DNA of 64,000 nucleotides from Pseudomonas weihenstephanensis (GCF_001043055.1 NZ_JYLF01000003.1:1-64000); one strand, 5' to 3'; counted from the stretch's first letter, positions 17,493 to 26,284 are shown. Translations and numbers: made by a program. The notes: generated from the sequence alone by a model not told the origin.

Positions 17493-19778
17493 TTAAAGCG
17501 ACGAATATTTCTTGCGCAGACGCTGACGAATCAGCTCGGCGAGAGTGTTCATGATGAAGGTGAACAACAACAGCACCAGCGCCGAGAGGAACAGCACGCG
17601 GTAATGGCTACCGCCCACTTCCGACTCAGGCATCTCCACTGCCACGTTCGCCGCCAAAGTACGCAAGCCTTCGAACAGGTTCATTTCCATGACCGGTGTG
17701 TTACCCGTGGCCATCAGCACGATCATGGTTTCGCCCACTGCACGGCCCATGCCGATCATCAGTGCCGAAAAAATCCCTGGGCTGGCGGTCAGGATCACCA
17801 CACGGGTCATGGTCTGCCACGGTGTGGCACCCAGCGCCAGCGAACCCAGGGTCAGACCGCGCGGCACGCTGAACACGGCATCCTCAGCAATCGAGTAGAT
17901 GTTGGGGATAACCGCAAAGCCCATCGCCAAACCCACCACCAGAGCGTTGCGCTGATCGTAAGTGATGCCCAGATCGTGGGAGATCCACAGGCGCATGTCG
18001 CCACCAAAGAACCACGCTTCCATGAACGGGCTCATGTACAGCGACAACCAGCCAATGAACAGAATCACCGGGATCAGGATCATGCTCTCCCAACCCTCCG
18101 GCACGCGCAGGCGGATCGACTCAGGCAGGCGGCTCCAGGTGAAACCGGCCAGCAAAATACCGATTGGCAACAGCATCAGCAGGCTGAAAATACCGGGCAA
18201 ATGGCCTTCGACATACGGCGCCAGAAACAAGCCGGCAAAGAAGCCCAAAATCACCGTCGGCATCGCTTCCATCAATTCGATCACCGGCTTGACCTTGCGG
18301 CGCAGGCTCGGCGCCATGAAGTAGGCGGTGTAGATCGCTGCGGCTACCGCCAGCGGTGCCGCCAACAACATGGCGTAGAACGCCGCCTTCAACGTGCCGA
18401 AGGTCAATGGCGCAAGGCTCATCTTGGGTTCGAAATCGGTGTTGGCGGCGGTCGATTGCCAGACGTATTTCGGTTCATCGTAGTTCTCGTACCAGACCTT
18501 GCTCCACAGCGCGCTCCAGGACACTTCCGGGTGCGGGTTCTTCAAGGTCAGTGGCAGCAGCTTGCCGCCCTCTTCCACGATGATGCGGTTGGCACGCGGC
18601 GACAACGCCATGATGCCGGGGCCTTCTGCGACTTTTTCCACCAGCAGGGTGCGGTGCGCGGTGCTGTGGAACACGCCGATTTCACCGGCGGCGTCCAGGG
18701 CCAGGAAGCCTTTGCGACGCTGCTCAGCGGTGATTTCAACAATCGGCGAGTCGCCCATTTTGAAGCTGCGGATGTGCTTGAAGCGCGATTCGCCATCCGG
18801 GTCGCGGGCCATGAACCACTGGCTCAGGCTGCCGGTCGAGTCACCAAAGATCAGCGAAATACCACCCACCAATTGCGTACTGGCAGTGATTTGAGTGGTG
18901 GCGTCGTCCGCCAGCTTGTAACGGCCATTCAGGCTCTTGTCACGCAGGCTGAACACGTCGGCCTGGGCACGGCCATTGATCACATACAACCACTGCTGAC
19001 GCGGGTCGATGTACAGCGCTTTAACCTGCTCGGTCATTTGCGGCAGGTCGATGCGGGTCTCGGAGTTCGTGACCTCGCCCGTCATCATGTTTTCTTCGCT
19101 GGCCAACGACAGCACGTTCAATTGCGAACCCGCAGAGCCGGCCAACACCAACGTCGAGTCATTCACATTGAGGTTCACATGATCCAGCGCACGCCCTTGC
19201 GGGTCGAGGGCGATGGGCGCTTGGCCATACGGGTATTCAACCGCCGGGGTAATGGTTTTTTTGCCCTCCGGGTAGCTGACTTTATACGTGTGACGGAACA
19301 CCAGCGCCTGGCCATTGGACAAGCCCAATGCCACCACCGGGTTACCCGGCTGGTCTTCACCCAGCGAGGTCACTTGCGTGCCGGGCGGCAGTGGCAGGTT
19401 CACGCGCGACAGTTCTTCGCCATTCTTCGCATTGAAGAACAGCACCATGCCTTGGTCGGACACGCGCATCCCGACCTGATTTTGCTCCTCGACGGAAATC
19501 ATCAGCGGTTTACCGGCGTCCTGCATCCAGACCGGCGTGATCGCCTGCTTGGCGTTCAGGTCCGCGCCCTGGAACAGCGGGAACACCACATAACCAAGGA
19601 AGAAGAAAATCAGCGTGATTGCGCCGAGCACGGCAAGCCCGCCGATAAACACATACCAGCGGGTGAGGTGATCTTTAAGCGCGCGAATGCGCCGCTTGCG
19701 TTGCAGTTCAGGCGTATTGAAATCAATGCGCTTGGGAGCGGATGTCGTAGTCATTGGGGAATTGGCCAGATCATTCAT
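17493..19778 (-). CDS. pstC: phosphate ABC transporter permease PstC with periplasmic propeller-like insertion
   Basis: 761 aa from ATG 19778 (GTG 19784 and ATG 19754 are also open), against about 320 aa in E. coli. TM1 is at about 45-70. Then a ~370-aa periplasmic part shows repeated short beta units such as GMVLFFNAKNGEELSRVNL, NPVVALGLSNGQALVFRH and DPRQQWLYVINGRAQADVF, consistent with a WD40/PQQ-like propeller. The permease core follows (TLKAAFYAMLLAAPLAVAAA onward, with the EAA loop LGSLALGATPWQTMTRVV). A Pho-box array precedes the gene. Confidence 0.93.
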   Translation of the reverse strand: MNDLANSPMTTTSAPKRIDFNTPELQRKRRIRALKDHLTRWYVFIGGLAVLGAITLIFFFLGYVVFPLFQGADLNAKQAITPVWMQDAGKPLMISVEEQNQVGMRVSDQGMVLFFNAKNGEELSRVNLPLPPGTQVTSLGEDQPGNPVVALGLSNGQALVFRHTYKVSYPEGKKTITPAVEYPYGQAPIALDPQGRALDHVNLNVNDSTLVLAGSAGSQLNVLSLASEENMMTGEVTNSETRIDLPQMTEQVKALYIDPRQQWLYVINGRAQADVFSLRDKSLNGRYKLADDATTQITASTQLVGGISLIFGDSTGSLSQWFMARDPDGESRFKHIRSFKMGDSPIVEITAEQRRKGFLALDAAGEIGVFHSTAHRTLLVEKVAEGPGIMALSPRANRIIVEEGGKLLPLTLKNPHPEVSWSALWSKVWYENYDEPKYVWQSTAANTDFEPKMSLAPLTFGTLKAAFYAMLLAAPLAVAAAIYTAYFMAPSLRRKVKPVIELMEAMPTVILGFFAGLFLAPYVEGHLPGIFSLLMLLPIGILLAGFTWSRLPESIRLRVPEGWESMILIPVILFIGWLSLYMSPFMEAWFFGGDMRLWISHDLGITYDQRNALVVGLAMGFAVIPNIYSIAEDAVFSVPRGLTLGSLALGATPWQTMTRVVILTASPGIFSALMIGMGRAVGETMIVLMATGNTPVMEMNLFEGLRTLAANVAVEMPESEVGGSHYRVLFLSALVLLLFTFIMNTLAELIRQRLRKKYSSL

Positions 19779-19800
19779 GCGCACACCCTAGCGATCCTGT

Positions 19801-19829
19801 ATGACAAAAAGATGACAAAGCAGTGACGC
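19801..19829 (-). promoter_or_regulatory. Pho box array upstream of pstC
   Basis: Three half-sites in exact 11-bp register on the minus strand: GCGTCAC (19823-19829), TTGTCAT (19812-19818), TTGTCAT (19801-19807). This is the PhoB recognition pattern. The array is only 23 bp from the pstC ATG, so the transcript would have a very short leader. This indicates that pstC is PhoB-driven independently of pstS. Confidence 0.85.
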
Positions 19830-19862
19830 AAAAAAGCCGCTGCCCAGTGGAGCTGGCAGCGG
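19830..19862 (-). terminator. terminator between pstS and pstC
   Basis: Minus-strand stem CCGCTGCC/GGCAGCGG (19855-19862, 19837-19844) followed by CTTTTTTG. It ends at the edge of the pstC Pho boxes and would stop most pstS transcripts. Confidence 0.9.
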
Positions 19863-19892
19863 AGTGGAAAATTGAGGTGAATACAGCTCACA

Positions 19893-19972
19893 ACGCGTAG
19901 CAGCTGCCGCAGGCGGCGTCCGACGGCGTAGCCGTCGTCATTTCGCACGTAGCCTTCGGCAACTGCTACAGG
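19893..19972. repeat. REP element downstream of pstS
   Basis: Pseudomonas-type REP: GTAGCAGCTGCCGCAGGCGG...GACGGCGTAGCCGTCGTC...CTTCGGCAACTGCTACAG, with TGTAGCAG/CTGCTACA ends and an internal GACGGC/GCCGTC stem. It directly follows the pstS stop and may stabilise the pstS mRNA. Confidence 0.8.
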
Positions 19973-19973
19973 T

Positions 19974-20960
19974 TTAGTTACCTTCTTTCAAACCCAAGTC
20001 AGCCAAGGCTTTGGCAGCGACTTTGGCGGGCAGCGGGATGTAGCCATCTTTGACGACCACTTCCTGACCTTGCTTGGACAGCACCAGCTTGATGAACTCG
20101 GCTTCCAGCGGGTTCAACGGCTTGTTCGGCGCCTTGTTCACGTACACGTAGAGGAAACGCGACAGCGGGTATTTGCCGTTCAATGCGTTTTCTTCAGTGT
20201 CTTCGATGAACTCAGAGCTGCCTTTTTTGGCCAATGGCACGGTTTTCACACTGGCCGTTTTATAACCAATGCCCGAGTAACCCACGCCGTTGAGCGAGCT
20301 GCTGATCGATTGCACCACCGAGGCAGAACCGGGCTGTTCGTTAACGTTTGGCTTGTAGTCGCCTTTGCACAGGGCTTCTTCTTTGAAGTAGCCATACGTG
20401 CCCGACACCGAGTTACGACCAAACAGCTGTACCGGCTTGTTGGCCAGATCGCCGGTCACACCCAGGTCACCCCAGGTTTTGACGTCTTGCTTGGCGCCGC
20501 ACAGGCGTGTCGAGGAGAAGATCGCGTCCACTTGCTCCATCGTCAGGTGCTTGATCGGGTTGTCTTTGTGCACGAACACGGCCAGGGCATCCACCGCCAC
20601 CGGGATTGCGGTTGGCTTGTAGCCGAACTTTTGCTCAAAAGCCGCCAGTTCGTTGTCTTTCATCTTGCGGCTCATCGGGCCCAGGTTAGCGGTGCCTTCA
20701 GTAATCGCAGGGGGCGCTGTCGAAGAACCGGCAGCCTGAATCTGAATATTGACGTTCGGGTATTCTTTTTTGTAAGCCTCAGCCCACAAGGTCATCAAGT
20801 TCGCCAGGGTATCGGAACCAACGCTGGACAGGTTCCCCGACACACCGGTGGTTTTTACGTAGGGCTGAATAGCCGGGTCAACACCAGCGGCAACCGCATT
20901 GGCAGTTGCAACGCCTGCGGCGACAAAAGTCAGGGCCGCCATCACACGCTTCAGTTTCAT
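19974..20960 (-). CDS. pstS: phosphate-binding protein PstS
   Basis: 328 aa with a signal peptide ([26 protein letters not shown]). Phosphate-contact segments are visible: [40 protein letters not shown] and [15 protein letters not shown] (the SGT/SGTY loop). It delivers phosphate to PstC/PstA. It is cut off from pstCAB by a terminator, matching the usual excess of binding protein, and has its own Pho boxes. It follows the DING-free PstS type found beside pstCAB in Pseudomonas. Confidence 0.95.
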   Translation of the reverse strand: MKLKRVMAALTFVAAGVATANAVAAGVDPAIQPYVKTTGVSGNLSSVGSDTLANLMTLWAEAYKKEYPNVNIQIQAAGSSTAPPAITEGTANLGPMSRKMKDNELAAFEQKFGYKPTAIPVAVDALAVFVHKDNPIKHLTMEQVDAIFSSTRLCGAKQDVKTWGDLGVTGDLANKPVQLFGRNSVSGTYGYFKEEALCKGDYKPNVNEQPGSASVVQSISSSLNGVGYSGIGYKTASVKTVPLAKKGSSEFIEDTEENALNGKYPLSRFLYVYVNKAPNKPLNPLEAEFIKLVLSKQGQEVVVKDGYIPLPAKVAAKALADLGLKEGN

Positions 20961-21000
20961 GCCTTACTCCTAGCAAACGGGGTTAGATGAATCGGGGGCC

Positions 21001-21056
21001 AGTATCTGTAGGCCATGTGACTACTCTATGAACCGATTGTGACAATTAGATGAAAG
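21001..21056 (-). promoter_or_regulatory. pstS promoter with four Pho half-sites
   Basis: On the minus strand CTTTCAT (21050-21056), TTGTCAC (21039-21045), GGTTCAT (21028-21034) and TAGTCAC (21017-21023) repeat at exactly 11-bp intervals, i.e. two adjacent Pho boxes. Ten bases after the last half-site comes GATACT (21001-21006), well placed as a -10. Confidence 0.87.
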
Positions 21057-21129
21057 GCCAGCATTCGCAACGAATGACTGGCCTTCTAAAGGAGCGAGGG
21101 TTGGCGTCTAAAACGCTATAACCCGTGTA

Positions 21130-22419
21130 TCAGCGGCCCTGTTTCCACAAATAAGCCCCCACCAGCAAACCCATCGTGCAAATGATGGCGACGTAATAGG
21201 CAGGGCCCATTGGGCTTTCTTTAAGCAGCAACGTCACCGCCATCGGGGTCAAGCCGCCGAAAATGGCGTAAGCCAAGTTGTAAGAAAACGACAAACCACT
21301 GAAACGCACCACCGGGGGGAAGGCTTTCACCATCACATACGGCACCGCGCCGATAGTGCCTACAAACAAACCGCTCAGTGCGTATAACGGAAACAGCCAA
21401 TCCGGGTGCTGCAACAGGCTGTGATAGAAGGTCCACGAGGTAATCAGCAACGCGGCACAGCCGAATACGAACACCTTGCCCGCGCCAAAGCGGTCAGCCA
21501 ACGCACCTGAAGCGATACAGCCCACGCTTAAAAAGACAATGGCCAAGCTGTTGGCTTTCAGCGAGACCGTGGCTGAAAACCCGTAAATGGTTTGCAGCAC
21601 CGTGGGGGTCATCAAAATCACCACAATGATCCCGGCCGACAACAACCAGGTCAGCAGCATCGAAACGGCAATCGCACCCCGATGGTCACGCAGTACGGTT
21701 TTAAGCGGCACCTCTTCGGCCAACGCCTTGCGCAGTTGCAGCTCGGCAAATACCGGCGTCTCATGCAGCCAGCGACGCAAGTACACCGAAAACAGGCCAA
21801 ATACACCGCCCAGCAAGAAAGGAATTCGCCACGCGTAGTCAGACACTTCGACCGGGGTGTAAAGCGTGTTGATTGCCGTGGCCACCAGCGACCCCAGCAA
21901 AATACCCGCCGTCAGCCCGCACGTCAGCGTGCCGCAGGCGTAGCCCACATGCCGGGGCGGCACGTGCTCGGCCACAAACACCCACGCCCCCGGCACTTCT
22001 CCGCCGATAGCCGCGCCCTGAATCACCCGCATCAGCAGCAACAGAATCGGCGCCCACATGCCGATCTGCGCGTAGGTCGGCAGCAACCCCATAATCAGGG
22101 TCGGTACAGCCATCATGAAGATGCTCAAGGTGAACATCTTTTTGCGCCCCAGCAGATCGCCGAAATGCGCCATGACGATGCCGCCCAATGGCCGCGCCAG
22201 GTAACCGGCCGCAAAAATGCCGAAGGTTTGCATCAGGCGTAGCCATTCCGGCATGTCAGCGGGGAAGAACAGCTGGCCGACTACCGTGGCGAAGAACACA
22301 AAAATAATGAAGTCGTAAAACTCAAGCGCGCCGCCCAAGGCAGACAGCGACAACGTCTTGTAGTCATTACGGGTCAAGGGGCGCGAAGGCGGCGCGGCGC
22401 TGGAAGGCTCAGTGATCAT
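21130..22419 (-). CDS. MFS transporter of the metabolite:H+ symporter (MHS) type
   Basis: 429 aa, 12 predicted membrane segments. LGGALEFYDFIIFVFFATVVG in TM1 and ARPLGGIVMAHFGDLLGRKKMF after TM2 are the MHS-type signatures (citrate/proline/alpha-ketoglutarate permease relatives). GGEVPGAWVFVAEHVPPRHVGY is the loop before TM5. Substrate unknown; organic acid import with protons is typical. It stands directly upstream of the pstS promoter on the same strand, and a similar neighbour is present in other Pseudomonas, but nothing in it indicates phosphate. Confidence 0.88.
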   Translation of the reverse strand: MITEPSSAAPPSRPLTRNDYKTLSLSALGGALEFYDFIIFVFFATVVGQLFFPADMPEWLRLMQTFGIFAAGYLARPLGGIVMAHFGDLLGRKKMFTLSIFMMAVPTLIMGLLPTYAQIGMWAPILLLLMRVIQGAAIGGEVPGAWVFVAEHVPPRHVGYACGTLTCGLTAGILLGSLVATAINTLYTPVEVSDYAWRIPFLLGGVFGLFSVYLRRWLHETPVFAELQLRKALAEEVPLKTVLRDHRGAIAVSMLLTWLLSAGIIVVILMTPTVLQTIYGFSATVSLKANSLAIVFLSVGCIASGALADRFGAGKVFVFGCAALLITSWTFYHSLLQHPDWLFPLYALSGLFVGTIGAVPYVMVKAFPPVVRFSGLSFSYNLAYAIFGGLTPMAVTLLLKESPMGPAYYVAIICTMGLLVGAYLWKQGR

Positions 22420-22593
22420 GGGGTTTGGGCATCTCTTATTAGGCTAGGCAAACGCGTCAACACCGCGGGCAATGGCCGGGCGGTCTCGAAAGATAACAAA
22501 TTGCCTGCAAAAGCACAGAGGTAGACGTGTCGCCCGTTTAAAAAGCAGAATCAGACGGTCGTCGACGGCGTTGTCGCCCGATATACTCGCCAA
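22420..22593 (+). promoter_or_regulatory. gap between the MHS gene and the structured leader
   Basis: No gene is seen. A good -10-like hexamer TATACT (22582-22587) lies close to the start of the structured region at 22594; no clear -35 matches it. Confidence 0.4.
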
Positions 22594-22760
22594 CCGTAAG
22601 AAACTACCTACGGCTTCTGAGTGGCTGTGCGAAACACCTTAAGGTGTGCTTCAGCCGATCTCACAGAGTTTCCCCTTGGCGCGGCTTGGGAAGAACGTGA
22701 CGAACGTAGTATGTTCGGGCTGAATCGTTTTTCTAAAGACGCTTTTTCACCCGCAATACA
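22594..22760 (+). ncRNA. unrecognised structured RNA or 5' leader before the thioesterase gene
   Basis: Four hairpins follow one another after a TATACT -10. They are CCGTA/TACGG (22594-22613), a long two-part stem GGCTG..ACACC/GGTGT..CAGCC (22623-22656, with flanking GAG/CTC), TTCCC/GGGAA (22670-22692) and CGAAC/GTTCG (22701-22717). Next comes a weak CGTTTTT/AAAGACG element with CTTTTTC (22727-22748) that could be a terminator. I do not recognise it as a known riboswitch or sRNA. It could be a free sRNA or the leader of the gene at 22793. Confidence 0.45.
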
Positions 22761-22792
22761 CATGATGAATCACGGGTCAGAGGCCCTTCGGC

Positions 22793-23194
22793 ATGCTAGA
22801 GCTCGAACAAGAAGATCCAATCCCGCAAGGCGACCTGGCCTTGCAAATCACTGCCCTGCCACGCGAAACCAATGGTTTTGGCGATATTTTTGGCGGCTGG
22901 CTGGTGTCCCAGATGGACCTCGCGGGCACCGCGATGGCCAGCAAAGTTGCCGGCGGGCGTGTAGCCACCGTCGCTATTGACCGTATGGCGTTTCTGGTTC
23001 CTGTGGCAGTCGGTGCTCAGTTGTCGTTCTACACCCAAGCGCTGGAAATCGGCCGCAGCTCGATCCAGATGATGGTTGAAGTGTGGAGCGACGACCCGCT
23101 GTCCAGCGAATGGCGCAAAGTCACCGAAGCCGTCTTTGTGTTCGTGGCCATCGATGGCAGCGGTCGCACGCGCTCGGTGCCACCGCGTCGTTAA
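22793..23194 (+). CDS. acyl-CoA thioesterase, YciA-like hotdog fold
   Basis: 133 aa single hotdog domain. GDIFGGWLVSQMDLAGTAMA is the YciA-type catalytic segment (the D near residue 40 is the candidate active residue) and VATVAIDRMAFLVPVAVG the second conserved strand. It hydrolyses acyl-CoA to free acid and CoA in the cytoplasm; chain-length preference is not visible. AGAGG lies 9 bp before the ATG. It is followed 56 bp later by the mutarotase gene on the same strand. Confidence 0.88.
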   Translation: MLELEQEDPIPQGDLALQITALPRETNGFGDIFGGWLVSQMDLAGTAMASKVAGGRVATVAIDRMAFLVPVAVGAQLSFYTQALEIGRSSIQMMVEVWSDDPLSSEWRKVTEAVFVFVAIDGSGRTRSVPPRR

Positions 23195-23250
23195 ACCTCG
23201 CGCGGTTTTGCCTGTCTACTGCTGCCCCTGCCATTTAAAGAGAACCTGCC

Positions 23251-24165
23251 ATGCCCAGCCATAAGTTACTCCCAAGCGCATCGTTCAAATTGGGCGAGCT
23301 GGACTGTTGGCACTTTATCCACGGCAACGCTCAACTGCTGGTCGCCAAACAAGGCGCGCAGGTGCTGAGCTATCAGGTGGGCGAAGATAAGCCGATCATT
23401 TGGCTTAACGAAAAAGCCAAGTACGAACACGGTAAAGGCATTCGTACCGGCGTACCCATTTGCTGGCCGTGGTTTGGCAACCTGGCACTCAACCCGCAAA
23501 GCGTGCAAGACATGCGCGCCAGCGAGCAGCCCGCCACTGCCCACGGGCTGGTGCGTACGCGCGAATGGGAACTGCTCGATTACGACGACGCAGGCGAAGC
23601 GCTGCATATCGAACTCGGTCTGCCGCAGATCGAAGGTGGCCTGCCCGGCTGGCCCCATGACGTGGCACTGACCCTGAGCATTCGTCTCGACACGCAACTG
23701 CACCTGAGCCTCACCAGCCATAACCGCAGCGACACCGCCGTGAGTATCAGCCAGGCGCTGCACAGCTATTTTGCGGTCAGCGACGTGCGTAAGGTTCAGG
23801 TCAAAGGCGTCGACGGCCTGACCTACATCGAAACCCTCAATGACTGGAAACACGTCAAACAGGCGGGTGACTTGACCTTCAGCGGCGAAACCGACCGCAT
23901 CTACCTCAACACGCCGGACACGTTGAGCATTGTTGACCCCGACTGGTCGCGCAGCATTGAACTCAACAGCCGAGGCTCGCGCAGCGCCGTGATCTGGAAC
24001 CCGTGGATCGACAAAACAGCCAGCTTCAGCGACATGGCCGCCGATGGCTGGCAACGCATGCTCTGCATCGAAACCGCCAACGTGATGGATGACGTGATTA
24101 CCCTGCAACCCGGCGCCAGCCATACGCTGGGTGTGAGCATCGGTACTCGACCACTCACGGCGTGA
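23251..24165 (+). CDS. D-hexose-6-phosphate mutarotase, aldose 1-epimerase family
   Basis: 304 aa YeaD-type galactose mutarotase fold. GIRTGVPICWPWFGNL holds the conserved phosphate-binding arginine and WPWFG signature. ATAHGLVRTREWELLDYDD gives the catalytic histidine, and NPWIDKTASFSDMAADGWQRMLCIETANV the C-terminal catalytic glutamate region. It interconverts anomers of glucose-6-phosphate and similar sugars. Confidence 0.9.
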   Translation: MPSHKLLPSASFKLGELDCWHFIHGNAQLLVAKQGAQVLSYQVGEDKPIIWLNEKAKYEHGKGIRTGVPICWPWFGNLALNPQSVQDMRASEQPATAHGLVRTREWELLDYDDAGEALHIELGLPQIEGGLPGWPHDVALTLSIRLDTQLHLSLTSHNRSDTAVSISQALHSYFAVSDVRKVQVKGVDGLTYIETLNDWKHVKQAGDLTFSGETDRIYLNTPDTLSIVDPDWSRSIELNSRGSRSAVIWNPWIDKTASFSDMAADGWQRMLCIETANVMDDVITLQPGASHTLGVSIGTRPLTA

Positions 24166-24179
24166 TCCAGATCGCGCAG

Positions 24180-24214
24180 GGCTGCGGCCTTTTAAGCTTT
24201 AACAGACCGCAGCC
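24180..24214. terminator. terminator between convergent genes
   Basis: GGCTGCGG (24180-24187) pairs with CCGCAGCC (24207-24214); the loop contains TTTTAAGCTTTAA. It lies between the mutarotase gene and the convergent DUF3299 gene, abutting the latter's stop. There is no long T-run on either side. Confidence 0.6.
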
Positions 24215-24751
24215 TTACAAATCTTCTTCCTTCACCACCCTCACGTTGCCCGCCTCCAGCGCATAGGCGGCATCGGCCAGATCATTGCTGACCTGTTCAA
24301 CCTTCAGCGTGCCCGTCACCCACAGCGGCGTGTAGATATCGTCCAGCTTCAAGCCTTTGGGGTAGCGCACCAGCACCAGCTGATTGGGCGGCGGTGGCGG
24401 GACGTGGATGCAGGCGCCTGGGTAGGGCACCAAAAAAAACAGCGTGCTGCGCCCTTTGGCATCGGCTTCCAGGGGCACCGGGTAACCGCCCAAACGGATA
24501 CGTTTGCCACTCATGCTGGCCACGGTTTTGCTCGAATACATCACGGCCGGCAGGCCCTTGCTTTGTTTCAGGCCGCCTTTATCGGTAAACGTCCCCTGGG
24601 CTTCAGGCGAGTCATGGTCGATTTCGGGCATTTGTTCGAGGGCCAGTTGATCCGACTTCGGCATCAGGTCGAGCCAGTCGGTTTCCGGCAGATCAGCCGC
24701 GTGGGCCAGGCTTGCGCCCAGCAAAAGGAAGGTCAGTACAAGACGGCGCAT
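24215..24751 (-). CDS. DUF3299 lipoprotein-like periplasmic protein
   Basis: 178 aa with a signal peptide (MRRLVLTFLLLGASLAHA, cleavage near residue 18). The DUF3299 core is clear: KRIRLGGYPVPLEAD, FFLVPYPGACIHVPPPPPNQ (proline run) and PLWVTGTLKVEQVSNDLADAAYALEAGNV. There is no lipobox cysteine, so it is probably soluble in the periplasm. Function unknown. A second copy of this family usually sits in ABC-type export operons; here it is alone. Confidence 0.84.
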   Translation of the reverse strand: MRRLVLTFLLLGASLAHAADLPETDWLDLMPKSDQLALEQMPEIDHDSPEAQGTFTDKGGLKQSKGLPAVMYSSKTVASMSGKRIRLGGYPVPLEADAKGRSTLFFLVPYPGACIHVPPPPPNQLVLVRYPKGLKLDDIYTPLWVTGTLKVEQVSNDLADAAYALEAGNVRVVKEEDL

Positions 24752-24833
24752 GGCAGGCTCAATTAAGAAGGACTGGGGACGCCGCGCATTCTAGCCCTCT
24801 CTGCGGCTGGCGCAGAGAGAACCCGACACTCAA

Positions 24834-25082
24834 TCAGTTCTTTTTCGAAACCATGCCGTAAATCACCAGCAAGATCACAGCGCCAACGACTGCACCGATG
24901 AAACCGGCACCTTCACCCGCCTTGTAGATACCCAGCGCCTGACCGCCATACGTGGCTGCCAGCGAACCGCCGATACCCAGCAGGATGGTCATAATCCAAC
25001 CCATGCTGTCATCGCCCGGTTTCAGGAAACGGGCCAGCAGGCCAACGATCAAGCCGATAAAAATGGTTCCGATGATGCCCAT
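24834..25082 (-). CDS. GlsB/YeaQ/YmgE stress-response membrane protein
   Basis: 82 aa from ATG 25082, set by GAGGAAG 6 bp upstream. Three hydrophobic glycine-rich helices (GIIGTIFIGLIVGLLARFL, GWIMTILLGIGGSLAATYGG, GAGFIGAVVGAVILLVIYGM) and the charged loop KPGDDSMG are typical of the transglycosylase-associated (GlsB) family. It is an inner-membrane protein of unclear role, often induced by general stress. Confidence 0.9.
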   Translation of the reverse strand: MGIIGTIFIGLIVGLLARFLKPGDDSMGWIMTILLGIGGSLAATYGGQALGIYKAGEGAGFIGAVVGAVILLVIYGMVSKKN

Positions 25083-25188
25083 GGGCGCTTCCTCTCTATA
25101 GATGGTGTTAAACCAAAGCCTAGTCAGCACTTTGGCATCACGCCATCAGAGAGCGGCGGCCACCGAATGGTTCCCGCCGATGTTCGTC

Positions 25189-26274
25189 TTACGGGTGGTC
25201 GATCAGTGCTTCAACGCGCAGGATCTGCGCTTGCAAGGTCGCCATGTCCGCGCAGCGCAGGTTGGCGTGACCGACCTTGCGGCCCACCTTGAACGCCTTG
25301 CCATAGTGGTGCAAATGGCAGTCGGCAATCGCAATCACCTGCTCAACCGGCGGCACCGTGCCGATAAAGTTGAGCATGGCGCTTTCGCCCACCTTGGCCG
25401 TCGAACCCAGCGGCAAGCCCGCAATGGCCCGCAGGTGGTTTTCAAACTGGCTGCACTCGGCGCCCTCTGTGGTCCAGTGCCCCGAGTTGTGAACACGCGG
25501 CGCGATTTCGTTGGCCTTAAGGCCACCGTCGACTTCAAAGAACTCGAACGCCATCACGCCCACGTAATCCAGCTGCTTGAGCACACGGCTGGAGTAGTCT
25601 TCAGCCAGCGCTTGCAGAGGGTGATCGGTACTGGCCACTGACAGCTTGAGAATGCCGCTGTCGTGGGTGTTGTGCACCAACGGGTAAAACTGTGTTTCGC
25701 CATCACGACCGCGCACGGCGATCAGCGACACTTCACCCGTGAACGGTACAAAACCTTCCAGCAGGCACGCTACGCTGCCCAGCTCGGCAAACGTACCCAC
25801 CACATCGGCAGGGGTGCGCAGCACTTTCTGGCCCTTGCCGTCGTAACCCAACGTGCGGGTTTTGAGCACTGCGGGCAGGCCGATGCTGGCCACGGCGGCG
25901 TCCAGGTCTGCCTGGGACTGGATGTCGGCAAAGGCCGGCGTCGGAATGCCCAAGTCTTTGAACATGCTTTTTTCGAACCAGCGATCACGGGCAATGCGCA
26001 GCGCTTCGGCACTCGGGTAAACCGGTACAAATTGCGACAGGAAAGCCACGGTTTCAGCAGGTACGCTTTCGAACTCAAACGTGACCAGGTCGACTTCATC
26101 CGCCAATTGGCGCAAGTGGTCCTGATCGCCGTAGTCAGCACGAATATGTTCACCCAAAGGCGCCGCACAGGCGTCGGGAGCCGGATCAAGGAAAGCGAAG
26201 TTCATGCCCAGCGGGGTCCCCGCCAAAGCCAGCATGCGACCCAACTGGCCGCCACCGATTACACCGATTTTCAT
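25189..26274 (-). CDS. purK: N5-carboxyaminoimidazole ribonucleotide synthase
   Basis: 361 aa; MKIGVIGGGQLGRMLALAG at the ATG 26274 is the canonical start. ATP-grasp enzyme (LKTRTLGYDGKGQKVLRTPAD for ATP binding, EIAPRVHNSGHWTTEGAECSQFENHLRA as the family signature). It carboxylates AIR with bicarbonate and ATP to N5-CAIR in purine synthesis; PurE then moves the carboxyl group. Translated 10 bp after purE. Confidence 0.96.
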   Translation of the reverse strand: MKIGVIGGGQLGRMLALAGTPLGMNFAFLDPAPDACAAPLGEHIRADYGDQDHLRQLADEVDLVTFEFESVPAETVAFLSQFVPVYPSAEALRIARDRWFEKSMFKDLGIPTPAFADIQSQADLDAAVASIGLPAVLKTRTLGYDGKGQKVLRTPADVVGTFAELGSVACLLEGFVPFTGEVSLIAVRGRDGETQFYPLVHNTHDSGILKLSVASTDHPLQALAEDYSSRVLKQLDYVGVMAFEFFEVDGGLKANEIAPRVHNSGHWTTEGAECSQFENHLRAIAGLPLGSTAKVGESAMLNFIGTVPPVEQVIAIADCHLHHYGKAFKVGRKVGHANLRCADMATLQAQILRVEALIDHP

Positions 26275-26284
26275 CGTTAAAACC

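Noticed and set aside
16758..19826. A 1022-codon open frame on the plus strand across pstA and pstC.
   Set aside because: It is an antisense shadow produced by GC-rich codon use; the protein is extremely rich in His, Gln and Arg, has no recognisable domain and has no start signals. The minus-strand permeases are unmistakable.
22621..22980. A 119-codon plus-strand frame over the structured leader and the start of the thioesterase gene.
   Set aside because: It overlaps the thioesterase in another frame and its composition is not protein-like; the hairpins explain the region better.
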